A stretch of DNA of 61,958 nucleotides. It comes from Fulvivirga imtechensis AK7 (GTDB lineage Bacteria; Bacteroidota; Bacteroidia; Cytophagales; Cyclobacteriaceae). Shown piece after piece: positions 1-9,183 of this stretch (the stretch's first letter is position 1; every line of letters begins with the position of its first letter). Both the position numbers and the translations under genes were made by a program. The notes under the pieces were generated by a model. It ran no database searches and was not told the DNA's origin. It saw nothing but the letters and a program-made list of their open reading frames with translations. The stretch is from assembly GCF_000331535.1 (NCBI RefSeq), contig NZ_AMZN01000047.1:1-61958 (forward strand). The letters are read 5' to 3'.

Positions 1-27
1 CAAGGAGTAGTTTAATTGGTAGTTTAA

Positions 28-51
28 TTGGTACGTGAGGACACGTACCAA
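28..51 (+). repeat. REP-like hairpin, left copy 1
   Basis: Perfect palindrome: arm TTGGTACGTG (28-37), loop AGGA (38-41), arm CACGTACCAA (42-51). It is preceded by GTAG (19-22) and TTTAA, as bacterial REP sequences often have a GTAG box 5' of the palindrome. Identical hairpins lie on the other side of the transposase gene. Confidence 0.85.
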
Positions 52-102
52 GGGGGGGGTAACAAGGGGGTTGAAGATAAAGCATTATATTCTTTCTTGT
101 GC

Positions 103-128
103 AATGGTTCGTGTCCTCACGAACCATT
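103..128 (-). repeat. REP-like hairpin, left copy 2, inverted variant
   Basis: Palindrome with arms AATGGTTCGTG (103-113) and CACGAACCATT (118-128) around TCCT. On the minus strand the loop reads AGGA, so this copy faces copy 1 in opposite orientation. It differs from the other copies at two arm positions, and both changes are matched on the opposite arm, so the stem is kept. Confidence 0.8.
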
Positions 129-136
129 AACCCACA

Positions 137-697
137 TCAAAATTCATCTAGCAAATGCTTCAAAAAAGGAAAAGTATTTTCTCCCTTTTCATAAAATGCG
201 GCTGATGAATATTTGTAATCGGATGGATCAGCAGCTAAATTCCAACGTTCTTGCAGCGGATTGTTATGAATGTAATCCAGTTTTTGCAAAGCCATTTTTT
301 TTGAATACAGCGGGACGGCAAGAGAATCTCTTTGCCAAAATTCGTAGTTCTTGTTTATGGCCTCTACTTTAAATGATGCCAATCCACCAAGGTTCTCCAT
401 TTTCTGCATCTTCTTGAATTCATGAGCTGTAAACTTCAAAAACGAGCCATGAGCACTTTCCTTCCCGTTCATCTCATTCATCCTCCATATCAGATGAATG
501 TGGTTGGGCATCACTACAAATGCAAAAACATCGATTTTTCCTTTACCACTCAGATGGGCCAATGAGCTGATAATTACATCCTTATACCTGTCATCATGCA
601 TTAAGCACTGCCATTTATTTATTGTGGCTGTCCAAAAGTAGATGACGTCAAGCTCTATATATGATTTTCGTTTGTATTCAGATACATCATTATTCAT
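137..697 (-). CDS. REP-associated tyrosine transposase (RAYT, IS200-like Y1 family)
   Basis: The 186-residue protein carries the HUH nuclease motif as MPNHIHLIW (H66, H68) and the RAYT signature DYIHNNP with candidate nucleophile Y142; a WQRD box lies at 121-124. RAYTs are single-strand endonucleases thought to mobilise or maintain REP palindromes, and they are usually single copy and domesticated. The gene is bracketed by REP-like hairpins at 28-51, 103-128, 806-829 and 849-872, and a stretch containing TTTAATTGGTAG plus the palindrome occurs on both sides (11-51 and 783-829). No frameshift or truncation is visible. Length is normal for the family. Confidence in the family is high; activity is unknown. 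Confidence 0.9.
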   Translation of the reverse strand: MNNDVSEYKRKSYIELDVIYFWTATINKWQCLMHDDRYKDVIISSLAHLSGKGKIDVFAFVVMPNHIHLIWRMNEMNGKESAHGSFLKFTAHEFKKMQKMENLGGLASFKVEAINKNYEFWQRDSLAVPLYSKKMALQKLDYIHNNPLQERWNLAADPSDYKYSSAAFYEKGENTFPFLKHLLDEF

Positions 698-805
698 ATG
701 TTTGAAAGTATAAAAATGAGATGGGTTTTGAAAAAATTTGTTGAATTATTGGCCAGGTATAGGCATTGGATACGTGAGGATGTTTAATTGGTAGTAGTAG
801 TTTAA

Positions 806-829
806 TTGGTACGTGAGGACACGTACCAA
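806..829 (+). repeat. REP-like hairpin, right copy 1
   Basis: Same 24-bp palindrome as at 28-51: arm 806-815, AGGA loop, arm 820-829, preceded by GTAGTAGTAG and TTTAA. A half copy (TACGTGAGGA, 771-780) stands just before it and looks like a truncated repeat. Confidence 0.85.
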
Positions 830-848
830 GGTAGTAGTAAAGGTTTAA

Positions 849-872
849 TTGGTACGTGAGGACACGTACCAA
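849..872 (+). repeat. REP-like hairpin, right copy 2
   Basis: Third identical palindrome, arms at 849-858 and 863-872 around AGGA, 19 bp after the preceding copy in direct orientation. Confidence 0.85.
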
Positions 873-888
873 GGGAGAGACACACAGA

Positions 889-920
889 AAAAGGGCTGCA
901 ACTTTCGTTGCAGCCCTTTT
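889..920 (-). terminator. Intrinsic terminator of secDF, symmetrical
   Basis: A perfect 14-bp stem (889-902 with 907-920), loop of 4, with A and T runs on the outer sides, so it can stop transcription from either strand. It lies 23 bp beyond the secDF stop codon. Confidence 0.85.
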
Positions 921-942
921 TAATATTTAAGATAAGAATAGT

Positions 943-3900
943 TTATGCCACGACAGCTTTCTTCTTTTCAGATTCTGAAATGGGCTTCTTCTTATCCAGG
1001 TCAATCACCACGGGAGAAGCGATGAAGATGGATGAATAAGTACCCACTAGTATACCTATCAACAGGGCGAAAGAGAAGCCTCTCAGCACCTCTCCACCGA
1101 AGATGAAAAGGATCAATACCACAATCATAGTGGTCAAAGAGGTCATCATTGTTCTGTTCAGGGTGGTGTTGATAGCTGAGTTGAAGATCTTGATCTTGTC
1201 GCTACTGGTCCCCAGGTTCAGGTATTCACGTATCCTGTCAAAAACCACCACGGTATCGTTGATAGAATAACCGATAATGGTCAGCAAGGCCGCCACAAAT
1301 ACCTGATCTATCTCAAAATTAATACCCAACAGCCCTGCAATAGCAAATGCAGAAAATACGAACAATGTATCGTGTACCACAGCAACAATGGCACCCGTAC
1401 TGAACTGCCATTTTCTAAACCTGATCAGGATGTAAAGGAAGATGACAACAACGGAGAAAATACCCGCTTCCATAGATGCTGTCTTAATATCATCCGCGAT
1501 AGTGGCTCCCACTTTTGATGAGCCTGAGATAGTGAAATGCTCGGCACCCATCTGTGATGCGGTTGATACATACTTCTGGCCGGTGAATGATTCAATCCCA
1601 CTGATCAAAGCATTTTTTACCTCATCATCGGCTGTATCTGACTCATCATCCACCATGTAAGACGTAGTTACTTTTATGTTGTTATTACCATCATAGTTTT
1701 TCACCTCGGTACCTGCGCCCTCAAACACTTTGCCCAAAGCCAGTTTCATATCGGTAGCCACTACAGGATTCTGAAAGTTGACAATATAAGATCTTCCACC
1801 TTTGAAATCCACACCCATATTAAGTCCCTGGATAGCTACAAGCGCCAAACCGATCACTATTACAATACCGGATATCATGTAAGCCATTCTTCTGCGGCCC
1901 ATGAAGTCGATATTCAGATTAGACAGCAGGTTAGAAGAGAATGGGGTACTGAATGATACCTTCGTCTCATCTCCTTTTCTCACCATCCATTCTACAATTA
2001 CCCTGGTAATATATACTGCTGTGAAGAACGAGCAGGCAATACCGATCATCAGGGTAATGGCGAAACCTTTTACAGGTCCCTGCCCTAAAACGTACAGTAT
2101 CACAGCGGTCAGGAATGTAGTAACGTTAGCATCAACAATTGAGCTGAATGCCTTTTTATAACCATCAGTAACAGCAGCACGAAGCTTCACTCCATTTCTT
2201 AACTCCTCCCTGATCCTTTCGAAGATCAGTACGTTGGCATCAATAGACATACCTATGGTAAGTACGATACCCGCAATACCAGGAAGGGTAAGGGAGGCAT
2301 TGAACTGTGCCAGGATACCCAAAATAAAGAAGATGTTGAATACCAGCGCAATATTGGCCACAATGCCCCCTTTGGCGTAGTAGGCTACCATGAAAAGCAC
2401 CACCACTACTAAGCCTGATACAATAGAAATGATACCCTGATTCTGTGCCACCTTACCCAAGGTAGGACCTACAATAGCTTCCTCAACTATCCTTGTAGGG
2501 GCCGGAAGAGAGCCGGCTTTCAGTATATTGGCCAAATCCTTTGCTTCTTCAATGGTGAAGTTACCGGATATTTGAGAGCTACCATTTGGTATTTCTCCAT
2601 TCACGTATGGAGCAGAATATATCAGGTTATCCAACACAATAGCAATTCTTCCCTTCGGTGTCTGATTAGCAGCATCGGCAGTCATTTTAGCCCATACTCT
2701 TGTGCCCAAAGCATTCATCTGCATGCTCACAGCAGGACGGCTGAACTGATCGAGGTCCTGACGGGCATCTGTGATCACCTCACCTGTAAGCTTAGCATTG
2801 CCACCACGGCCTGTTCTTACAAAATAAAGCTGTAAAAGCTCCTCTCCTGTTTGCTCGTTAACAGTAGGTTTTACGTCCCAAAGGGGCTTCACCGTCCGTG
2901 ACAAAAGAGACCGTACTTCACTTCTTCTCAGTATTTTCCCTATTACGGCAGTGTCTCGCACATCATATACCAGTCCTCCGCCTGCCTTGGTAAGTGCAAA
3001 TAAAGGGGAGACATTATCATTCATCAGCGAATCCAGTCGGTCACCATCTGCAGCATCGCTTCCCAGAGCTGCATCAAGATCTCCATCAGTAGTATCCACT
3101 TCAGAATCTTCTCCCGAAAGGGCATCAGCAAGATCTTCTTCCTGGTCCTGAGGCACTCCCTGCTCACTTTCTACTTCTGTTTTCAGATCTGATCCCTTCA
3201 GCTTCCTGGCTGCCTGCTGCTCCTTTACCAGCATATCATTGATAGCCATCAGGGAATTGTTGATCTCATTCAATTCTGCTACTTCCCAGAATTCCAGCTT
3301 AGCTACCCCCTGCAAAAGCTTTCTTACACGCTCAGGATTGTCGGCACCGGGAATTTCGATCTGAATTCTACCTGTACCGGGCAGTCGCTGAATATTAGGC
3401 TGAGATGTACCAAACTGGTCAATCCTGGTTCTCAAAATAATGAAAGAACGTTCGATAGCATCTTCAATTTCCTTATTGATAATGTCCATCACCGCCTGGT
3501 CACTGTCACTTCTGCTGATGCGGCCACGGTTAGCCGCGGTAGCAAAGATACCCGCTAAAGGCTTGTCCGTTACTTCCTGGTAAGACTGATGGAACAATTC
3601 GCCAAAGCGTGTCTGGCTGGTCTTTTGCTTTACTTTGGCCATTTCGAGCGCTTTCTGAAAGTCAGCGTCCTGACTGTTGCCACTCAGGCCTTTAATAATA
3701 TCAACAGGGGAAACCTCCAGCGTTACCTGCATACCTCCCTGCAAATCGAGACCAAGACTGAGCTCGGTGTCTTTCACTTCTTTATAGGTATACTCTGCTC
3801 CAAACAGATTATATACCGGCAGATTATAAATAGAATCAAGATAAGCCTGCTTTTTTTGCAAATCTATAACACCAGTCTCGCTGGTAGCAAACTTAATAGC

Positions 3901-4002
3901 ATCTTGCTGTATACCGCGTGCCACAAAGGTGAACGACAGATAGTAGATGCAAAGCAATGTAATGATGATTGTTAAAAAAACAACCGCACCTTTATTTCGC
4001 AT
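943..4002 (-). CDS. secDF: Protein translocase SecDF, fused
   Basis: Inner-membrane subunit that uses the proton gradient to help the Sec machinery release exported proteins. SecD and SecF are fused in one 1019-residue chain, as is common in Bacteroidota. Visible motifs: first membrane segment at about 6-28, the SecD box GLDLQGG at 84-90, the SecD membrane motif GMSIDANVLIFERIREE, the SecF box GVDFKGG, and the SecF motif GYSINDTVVVFDRIREY. A strongly acidic, probably disordered stretch (about residues 275-325, rich in E, D, S) interrupts the SecD periplasmic part; I cannot tell if it is usual for the lineage. It is the last gene of a minus-strand run and is followed by a strong terminator. 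Confidence 0.97.
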   Translation of the reverse strand: MRNKGAVVFLTIIITLLCIYYLSFTFVARGIQQDAIKFATSETGVIDLQKKQAYLDSIYNLPVYNLFGAEYTYKEVKDTELSLGLDLQGGMQVTLEVSPVDIIKGLSGNSQDADFQKALEMAKVKQKTSQTRFGELFHQSYQEVTDKPLAGIFATAANRGRISRSDSDQAVMDIINKEIEDAIERSFIILRTRIDQFGTSQPNIQRLPGTGRIQIEIPGADNPERVRKLLQGVAKLEFWEVAELNEINNSLMAINDMLVKEQQAARKLKGSDLKTEVESEQGVPQDQEEDLADALSGEDSEVDTTDGDLDAALGSDAADGDRLDSLMNDNVSPLFALTKAGGGLVYDVRDTAVIGKILRRSEVRSLLSRTVKPLWDVKPTVNEQTGEELLQLYFVRTGRGGNAKLTGEVITDARQDLDQFSRPAVSMQMNALGTRVWAKMTADAANQTPKGRIAIVLDNLIYSAPYVNGEIPNGSSQISGNFTIEEAKDLANILKAGSLPAPTRIVEEAIVGPTLGKVAQNQGIISIVSGLVVVVLFMVAYYAKGGIVANIALVFNIFFILGILAQFNASLTLPGIAGIVLTIGMSIDANVLIFERIREELRNGVKLRAAVTDGYKKAFSSIVDANVTTFLTAVILYVLGQGPVKGFAITLMIGIACSFFTAVYITRVIVEWMVRKGDETKVSFSTPFSSNLLSNLNIDFMGRRRMAYMISGIVIVIGLALVAIQGLNMGVDFKGGRSYIVNFQNPVVATDMKLALGKVFEGAGTEVKNYDGNNNIKVTTSYMVDDESDTADDEVKNALISGIESFTGQKYVSTASQMGAEHFTISGSSKVGATIADDIKTASMEAGIFSVVVIFLYILIRFRKWQFSTGAIVAVVHDTLFVFSAFAIAGLLGINFEIDQVFVAALLTIIGYSINDTVVVFDRIREYLNLGTSSDKIKIFNSAINTTLNRTMMTSLTTMIVVLILFIFGGEVLRGFSFALLIGILVGTYSSIFIASPVVIDLDKKKPISESEKKKAVVA

Positions 4003-4104
4003 TTTGAATAAAAATTTAAGTTAAAGTCTTTAGAATTAGTTTTGTATTGGCATACACCTATACACTGGGTGATAAAAGTAACTTCCCGGAGTAAAAAGGA
4101 AATA

Positions 4105-4467
4105 TTAGGGAGCGTTCGGTGCTATGATCAACCGAAAGAGTGTCTTAAAGTAGGCATTGAAATCGACTTCCTGGTCAATAGCAATCTCTACTTCGTCTGT
4201 GTTTTCTAAATAGATCTCAGCAATAAAGTGCAGGGCATGTGAAATCGTGTATTGCACTACAGAGGCCACCGCATCTTTGCTGATCGTGAGTACGTCATGC
4301 TTTGGCTCTCCTTTCTGATCGTTTACCTCGGTGTTCACCTTGGCTTCTTCATTAGCAAGAAAGTTGTAATAGCATGACTGGGATACCAAAATAACCACAG
4401 CGGCTAATATGCCAAAGCATATACCTATGGTCTGCTTATATCTTGATATTTTCCCTAGCTTTTTCAT
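4105..4467 (-). CDS. Small single-pass membrane protein, unknown function
   Basis: About 120 residues from the ATG at 4467 (MKKLGKISRY); an upstream GTG at 4497 would add ten residues and is less likely. A hydrophobic segment (about residues 13-31, ending near SQSCYY) anchors an acidic extracytoplasmic tail that includes EIYLENTDEVEIAIDQEVDF. I recognise no domain. It starts soon after udk ends, so it is probably co-transcribed with the nrnA-to-udk run, and it lies about 100 bp upstream of secDF. Confidence 0.7.
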   Translation of the reverse strand: MKKLGKISRYKQTIGICFGILAAVVILVSQSCYYNFLANEEAKVNTEVNDQKGEPKHDVLTISKDAVASVVQYTISHALHFIAEIYLENTDEVEIAIDQEVDFNAYFKTLFRLIIAPNAP

Positions 4468-4518
4468 TTCAGAGCCTACAAAAGTAGCGATAATCACCTA
4501 CAAAACAAGAAATGAACT

Positions 4519-5136
4519 TTATTTATTAATCTTAGATTTAAGGAAGCCGCAAAGTACATCCAAAGCGGTATGAAAGCTTCTGTTATTCGGGATCACCATG
4601 TCTGCCTCGTCCTTCAGTGGCTCAAGATAGCGCTCATAGGTAGGCATTACATGTTTTTCAAACCGGTATAGGGTGTCTTCAAGGTCATAGCCCCGCTCAA
4701 TCTGGTCTCTTACTATTCTCCTCTTAAGCTTAATATGGTTTTTGGCAGAAATAAATAATTTTAAATCTAGCAGATCGCTGATCTCAGGAAAGTGCATTAC
4801 AAACAGGCCTTCTATCACCACAATAGGCGCTGGATTGAAATGGAGCATTTTTGGCACCAGATCGGCATTTTCAAAAGTATATTCCAACCGTGAGAACGCC
4901 TGGCCGTTTTTGATCTTTTTCACGTCATCGGCAAAAGCTGCAGCATCTATGGATTGTGGTGTATCAAAATTCTTGATCCCATTTTCATCCAGTATCTGCT
5001 GCTCCAGCGGCAGGTAATAATTATCCTGCGAAATAAGGCAAATATCTTTAGGGTTGAAATGGTCGAGCAGGCTTTTTAAAAAAGTTGTTTTGCCGGAAGC
5101 GCTGCCTCCTGTAATTCCAATAACAAATGGATTCAC
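4519..5136 (-). CDS. udk: Uridine kinase
   Basis: Phosphorylates uridine and cytidine to UMP and CMP in pyrimidine salvage, in the cytoplasm. The 205-residue protein opens with a P-loop (GITGGSASGKTT, about residues 7-18), followed by SQDNYY and FDTPQSID, and the lid-like RRIVRDQIERG, in the order of the uridine kinase/phosphoribulokinase fold. Length fits the family. Its stop is 3 bp past the rdgB stop's side of the run (gene spacing of 3 bp), so it is part of a tight operon. The uracil phosphoribosyltransferase upp at 37.2 kb serves the same salvage pathway. Confidence 0.93.
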   Translation of the reverse strand: MNPFVIGITGGSASGKTTFLKSLLDHFNPKDICLISQDNYYLPLEQQILDENGIKNFDTPQSIDAAAFADDVKKIKNGQAFSRLEYTFENADLVPKMLHFNPAPIVVIEGLFVMHFPEISDLLDLKLFISAKNHIKLKRRIVRDQIERGYDLEDTLYRFEKHVMPTYERYLEPLKDEADMVIPNNRSFHTALDVLCGFLKSKINK

Positions 5137-5139
5137 GAT

Positions 5140-5724
5140 TTAACTCTTATAATGGGTTGATATATAGTCGACCAATTTCCTGACGGCAATACCGCGATGG
5201 CTGATCTCATTTTTTTCGGCCATGGTCATCTGGGCGAAGGTTTTGTCATAACCCTCGGGTTTAAATACCGGATCATAGCCGAAGCCATCACCTCCTGCTT
5301 TTTCCCGGATGACCTCTCCTTTCACTACGCCTTCAAACTGTTTTATGTTGCCCTCTGCTATAAGAGTGATCACTGTTCTGAACTGAGCGCCCCTGTTGTC
5401 AAAGGATTCCAGCTTTTTGAGCAGCAGTGAAATATTGTCTTCATTATTTCTTCCCTCTCCGGCATATCGTGCTGAATACACCCCCGGCTCTCCGTCAAGG
5501 GCAAATACCTCGAGGCCCGTATCATCAGCAAAGCAGGGAATATTATATTTTTGGAAGACGTATTCTGCCTTTTGGTGTGAATTGCCCTCTAATGTCAGTT
5601 GATCCTCCCGTAACTCTTCAGTACAGCCTATTTCCTGAAGGCTAACCAAGGTTAAGCCTTCAGGCAACAACTGTTGTATTTCATTAAGTTTATTGACATT
5701 GTTAGTGGCAAAACAGATCTTCAT
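5140..5724 (-). CDS. rdgB: RdgB/HAM1 family non-canonical purine NTP pyrophosphatase
   Basis: House-cleaning enzyme that hydrolyses dITP, ITP and XTP to monophosphates and keeps damaged bases out of nucleic acid. Family motifs are all present in 194 residues: the N-terminal FATNNVNKLNEI (substrate grip), ADDTGLEVFALDGEPGVYSARYAG in the centre, GFGYDPVF and the C-terminal EKNEISHRG. It starts 9 bp after the second FKBP gene on the complementary run and is separated from udk by 3 bp. Confidence 0.95.
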   Translation of the reverse strand: MKICFATNNVNKLNEIQQLLPEGLTLVSLQEIGCTEELREDQLTLEGNSHQKAEYVFQKYNIPCFADDTGLEVFALDGEPGVYSARYAGEGRNNEDNISLLLKKLESFDNRGAQFRTVITLIAEGNIKQFEGVVKGEVIREKAGGDGFGYDPVFKPEGYDKTFAQMTMAEKNEISHRGIAVRKLVDYISTHYKS

Positions 5725-5732
5725 TATTGCTA

Positions 5733-6593
5733 CTATTTTACCTCTATGAGGTCCACTTCAAACATAAGATTTGAATTAGGAGGTATGCTTTGCCCCGAGC
5801 CCGTTTTTCCATAGCCAAAAGGTGATGGTAAATACATGGTAACCGAACCACCCTCTTTGACTAAAGGTAAGATTACCTGCCAGCCGCCTATAAGGCCTCT
5901 CAGTGAGAAGGTTTTGTTGGTTCCTGAATCGAAATTCACCTTGCTTCCAAGCAGACGCCCATGATAGTTTACCGTCACATTATTTTCGTATTTCGGGCTA
6001 TCTCCTGAGCCCTGATCAAGAATATATCTGATACCACTAGGGTGTTTGGTGGCTGTTATTCCCCAGGCATCAAGTGAGTCATCAATGATAGCAATGTCCT
6101 TTTTCAACTGCCTGGAGTGGATCTCTACCAGTTCCACTTCAATGATAAGTGTAGCATTGGCAGGTACATTCCCTGTACCGCCCTGACCGTAGGCATAAAA
6201 AGAAGGCACGTAAGCTGTGGCTGTGCCACCTTCCTGAATTTTCAGAAGAGGGAGCTGGATACCCGCTATTAAAGAGCCCCATGATCTTTTTACACTGCTC
6301 TCACTACCTACCACGGTTCCATTCGCAAGTAATTTTTCGGTGTAGCTGATTGTGACCGAATCCAGAATATAGGGCATTAAGCCTTCTCCCTGATCTTCTA
6401 TTACATATCTTATACCTGTTTGCTCATCCGTATTTGCCTGAATGCCATTTTCCGAAAGGTAAGCATCAATATCCTTCAGTTCCTTAAAATATTGATCCTG
6501 CTCATTAAAAGCATTGTCATCGGAATTACATCCTAACAGAAAAAATACGGAGCCAAGCGCTATGACAAGTAATAATTGCTTAATTGTTTTCAT
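5733..6593 (-). CDS. FKBP-type peptidyl-prolyl isomerase lipoprotein, two domains
   Basis: A lipobox LLGC puts Cys22 at the mature N terminus, so the protein is a membrane-anchored prolyl isomerase of the cell envelope. Two FKBP-like units follow: about residues 55-157 (with ILDSVTISYTEKL and VPANATLIIEVELVEI) and about 175-285 (VTVNYHGRLLGSKVNFDSG, GGWQVILPLVKEGG, PPNSNLMFEVDLIEVK). The second is the better conserved. The gene overlaps the upstream FKBP gene by 14 bp, which points to translational coupling. In gliding Bacteroidota similar lipoproteins (GldI) support motility; no such role can be deduced here. Confidence 0.9.
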   Translation of the reverse strand: MKTIKQLLLVIALGSVFFLLGCNSDDNAFNEQDQYFKELKDIDAYLSENGIQANTDEQTGIRYVIEDQGEGLMPYILDSVTISYTEKLLANGTVVGSESSVKRSWGSLIAGIQLPLLKIQEGGTATAYVPSFYAYGQGGTGNVPANATLIIEVELVEIHSRQLKKDIAIIDDSLDAWGITATKHPSGIRYILDQGSGDSPKYENNVTVNYHGRLLGSKVNFDSGTNKTFSLRGLIGGWQVILPLVKEGGSVTMYLPSPFGYGKTGSGQSIPPNSNLMFEVDLIEVK

Positions 6594-7533
6594 CTTTTAC
6601 AACATCCACCAACTCCACATCAAATACAAGAATAGAATTAGGCACGATCTCAGCGCTTCTCTGACGAGGTCCATATGCCAAGGGTGAAGGAATATACAAA
6701 GTAGCTTTACCGCCTTCTTTTAAAAGGGGAATACCTTCATCCCAGCCTCTGATCATCTGCCCTTGACCTAGTTTGAATTCAAGTGGTTCATAAGGCTCTC
6801 TTCTTTCATCATAAATATCCTCCTTCTGAGCCACCTCTTTGTAGCTGGTGTCGAAGTATGGGCCGTTAAGTATTCTTCCTACGTAGTTTACTTTTACCAT
6901 ATCACCTGCAGCAGCCTGCTCGCCAGTGCCTTCTTTCTCCATGGTATAAAATATACCAGATTCTGTTTTCTGAGCTTCAATGCCATTTTCCTTCAGGTAC
7001 TCTTCAATGATAGCTACATCTTCAGTCAGTTGTTTGGTAGCATCAGCCTCTTGTTTTTGTTGTTGCTTCTTCATCATTTCCTGCTGCCACGCCATTATTT
7101 CATCCTGGTTGAGCACGTCAGCTACCCCCAGGTTAAAAGTAAGCGTGCTTTCCTTGTTTACATTTGGAGGCAGATCAGCTTTCACGGAATTGGCGAAAAA
7201 ATCTTCAACACTAATGCTAAAAGTGACACTGTCTCCTTTTTTTAGTTCATTGAAAATTTGCTCAATACTTCCCTCATTGGCTTTCCATACGGAATCGTTT
7301 TTGGGTACTATTACCGGAATACCATTATCGGCGGTATTCATCCATACAGAGTCGGTTTCATCTTTATATTGCATGTTCATTAATATGTACTGGCCATCTT
7401 CCACAGGTCCACCCTCACCTTCTTTTATCATGGTATAAGCAAGGCCTGATTCTGTTTTGCGCTCCTTGCTGCCGCACGATTGCAAAACTGCCACTATAGC
7501 TATTGCAACAAAAATTCTTAATGTGTTGATCAT
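6580..7533 (-). CDS. FKBP-type peptidyl-prolyl isomerase lipoprotein
   Basis: Lipobox LQSC gives a mature Cys20. The C-terminal half (about 190-315) is a canonical FKBP domain: VKVNYVGRILNGPYFDTS, GQGQMIRGWDEGIPLLKEGGKATLYIPSPLAYG, then VPNSILVFDVELVDV. The N-terminal half (about 28-150) keeps the FKBP beginning and end but is degenerate, and a Lys/Gln-rich helix (MMKKQQQKQEA) links the halves. The ATG directly follows the nrnA stop codon with no gap. It was probably duplicated to give the downstream 286-residue paralogue. Confidence 0.9.
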   Translation of the reverse strand: MINTLRIFVAIAIVAVLQSCGSKERKTESGLAYTMIKEGEGGPVEDGQYILMNMQYKDETDSVWMNTADNGIPVIVPKNDSVWKANEGSIEQIFNELKKGDSVTFSISVEDFFANSVKADLPPNVNKESTLTFNLGVADVLNQDEIMAWQQEMMKKQQQKQEADATKQLTEDVAIIEEYLKENGIEAQKTESGIFYTMEKEGTGEQAAAGDMVKVNYVGRILNGPYFDTSYKEVAQKEDIYDERREPYEPLEFKLGQGQMIRGWDEGIPLLKEGGKATLYIPSPLAYGPRQRSAEIVPNSILVFDVELVDVVKDENN

Positions 7534-8580
7534 TTATGCGTAGGTTTTAATTTTCGTACTTAATTCACTTTTATATTCTTTGAGAACACTCTCAAATTTA
7601 TTTACTGTTTCCTCCAGGGTCGTGTCTGATTTACCTCCGGCTGCATTTTTATGTCCCCCTCCCTCAAAATGTTTTTTGGCAAATTCATTCACTGAAAAAT
7701 CACCAATAGAGCGGAACGACATCTTCACGGATTCCGTGCGGTCTATGATCACCGCTGCAAATTTTATTCCCTCTATTGACAAAGCATAGTTCACTAACCC
7801 TTCAGTGTCACCGGTTTTAGAGTTAAACCTCTTGAGTTCTTCTGCAGATATAGCAAAATAAGCAGTATTATAATCCTCCAGTACTTTTAGCTTTTCATTC
7901 AGAGCAAAGCCTAGGAATTTCACCTTATCTAATGAGTTGGTGTCGTACACCAGCTTAGATACTTTTGCCGTATCAGCTCCGAGGGTTGTGAGTTCAGCAC
8001 ATACCATAAATACATTACGTGTGGTGTTGGGGTGCTTAAAGCTGCCTGTATCGGTCATTATTCCCGCATAAAGGCTCTCTGCAATATCTTTATCGATCAG
8101 ATTTTTGTCACCCAGATCCACGATCAGGTCATACACCAGTTCGGCTGTAGCCGCTGCGCCGGTACTCCAATAAATGAAATCAGCAAAGTCTTCCGGCTCA
8201 AGATGATGGTCTATCAGCACTTTAGTGCACTCGGTATTTCTCACCATCTCTCCCAGTTCATTGATCCGGTTCAGGCTTGAAAAATCAAGGCAGAAGATCA
8301 TATCTGCATTATTTACAAGTCCTTCGGATTTATCTTCATTCCCCTCGTTGAAAATGATCACTTCATCATTTCCCTTCATCCACGCAAGGAAATTGGGATA
8401 ATCAGTTGGGGTTATGACTGCCACATCGTGCCCTTTTTTCTTCAAATAACCCGCCAGCCCCAGCGAGGATCCCAAAGCATCGGCATCCGGCTTGTGGTGA
8501 GTTGTGATCACCACTTTTTTAGGACTACTGATGAGCGTTTTAAAAGCTTCCAGATTCTGCATTCCTTCATTAACTGCCAC
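7534..8580 (-). CDS. nrnA: DHH/DHHA1 nanoRNase/pAp phosphatase (NrnA-like)
   Basis: Degrades 2-5 nt RNA and dephosphorylates pAp in the cytoplasm, replacing Orn oligoribonuclease in many bacteria. In 348 residues: the metal-binding HHKPDAD (28-34), CLDFSS near 97-102, the DHH motif at 124-126, and the C-terminal DHHA1 signature GGGHKNAAGG. Length is typical. It is the first gene of the minus-strand run nrnA-FKBP-FKBP-rdgB-udk and diverges from ndk. Confidence 0.92.
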   Translation of the reverse strand: MAVNEGMQNLEAFKTLISSPKKVVITTHHKPDADALGSSLGLAGYLKKKGHDVAVITPTDYPNFLAWMKGNDEVIIFNEGNEDKSEGLVNNADMIFCLDFSSLNRINELGEMVRNTECTKVLIDHHLEPEDFADFIYWSTGAAATAELVYDLIVDLGDKNLIDKDIAESLYAGIMTDTGSFKHPNTTRNVFMVCAELTTLGADTAKVSKLVYDTNSLDKVKFLGFALNEKLKVLEDYNTAYFAISAEELKRFNSKTGDTEGLVNYALSIEGIKFAAVIIDRTESVKMSFRSIGDFSVNEFAKKHFEGGGHKNAAGGKSDTTLEETVNKFESVLKEYKSELSTKIKTYA

Positions 8581-8718
8581 CCTCTGTAAGGGAGGCTTCC
8601 GTTTTTAATAAACGGCAAAATTGATAATAAAATATATCAAATACAAAAGCGGGGTGTCAGATTATCTGTATGCATAACATTTACCACGGCCTGATCCATT
8701 AATTAAGAAATATTCTTC

Positions 8719-8726
8719 TATTTTTG
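8719..8726 (+). promoter_or_regulatory. Putative -7 promoter element for ndk
   Basis: TATTTTTG matches the Bacteroidota -7 consensus TAnnTTTG, 27 bp before the ndk ATG. I see no clear TTTG at the expected -33 position. Confidence 0.45.
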
Positions 8727-8753
8727 CGGAAAATTCAAAAAACGCAATAAATT

Positions 8754-9173
8754 ATGGCTGGAAACAGAACCTTCACAATGATAAAACCTGATGCCGTAGG
8801 TGCCGGAAATACGGGCGCTATCATAAAAATGATAGAAGAAGCAGGTTTTAAAATTGTAGCAATGAAAAAAACCTATATGTCTAAAGAAAGAGCAGGACAG
8901 TTTTATGCTGTTCATAAAGAACGCCCTTTCTATCAGGATCTTACTAACTATATGTCATCAGGACCGATTGTGCCTATGATCCTGGAAAAAGACAATGCTG
9001 TTGAAGATTTCAGGAAGCTGATCGGGGCCACTAACCCTCAGGATGCCGCAGAGGGCACTATCAGAAAACTTTTTGCAAAATCTATTGAGGCTAATGCCAT
9101 CCACGGCTCTGATTCTGATGAGAATGCAGAGATCGAAGGCAGATTTTTCTTCGCTGACGTAGAAAAATTCTAA
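8754..9173 (+). CDS. ndk: Nucleoside diphosphate kinase
   Basis: Transfers the gamma phosphate from ATP to other NDPs through a phospho-histidine. The 139-residue sequence has MIKPDAV with K11, and the active-site NAIHGSDS with H117; lengths and spacings match bacterial Ndk. It stands alone on the plus strand between the divergent nrnA run and a convergent lipoprotein gene, with palindromic repeats beyond its stop that could end transcription. Confidence 0.97.
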   Translation: MAGNRTFTMIKPDAVGAGNTGAIIKMIEEAGFKIVAMKKTYMSKERAGQFYAVHKERPFYQDLTNYMSSGPIVPMILEKDNAVEDFRKLIGATNPQDAAEGTIRKLFAKSIEANAIHGSDSDENAEIEGRFFFADVEKF

Positions 9174-9183
9174 GAAGCTTCTA

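Noticed and set aside
690-872. 60-codon frame across the right REP-like hairpins
   Set aside because: It is built from the palindromes and has no protein-like features.
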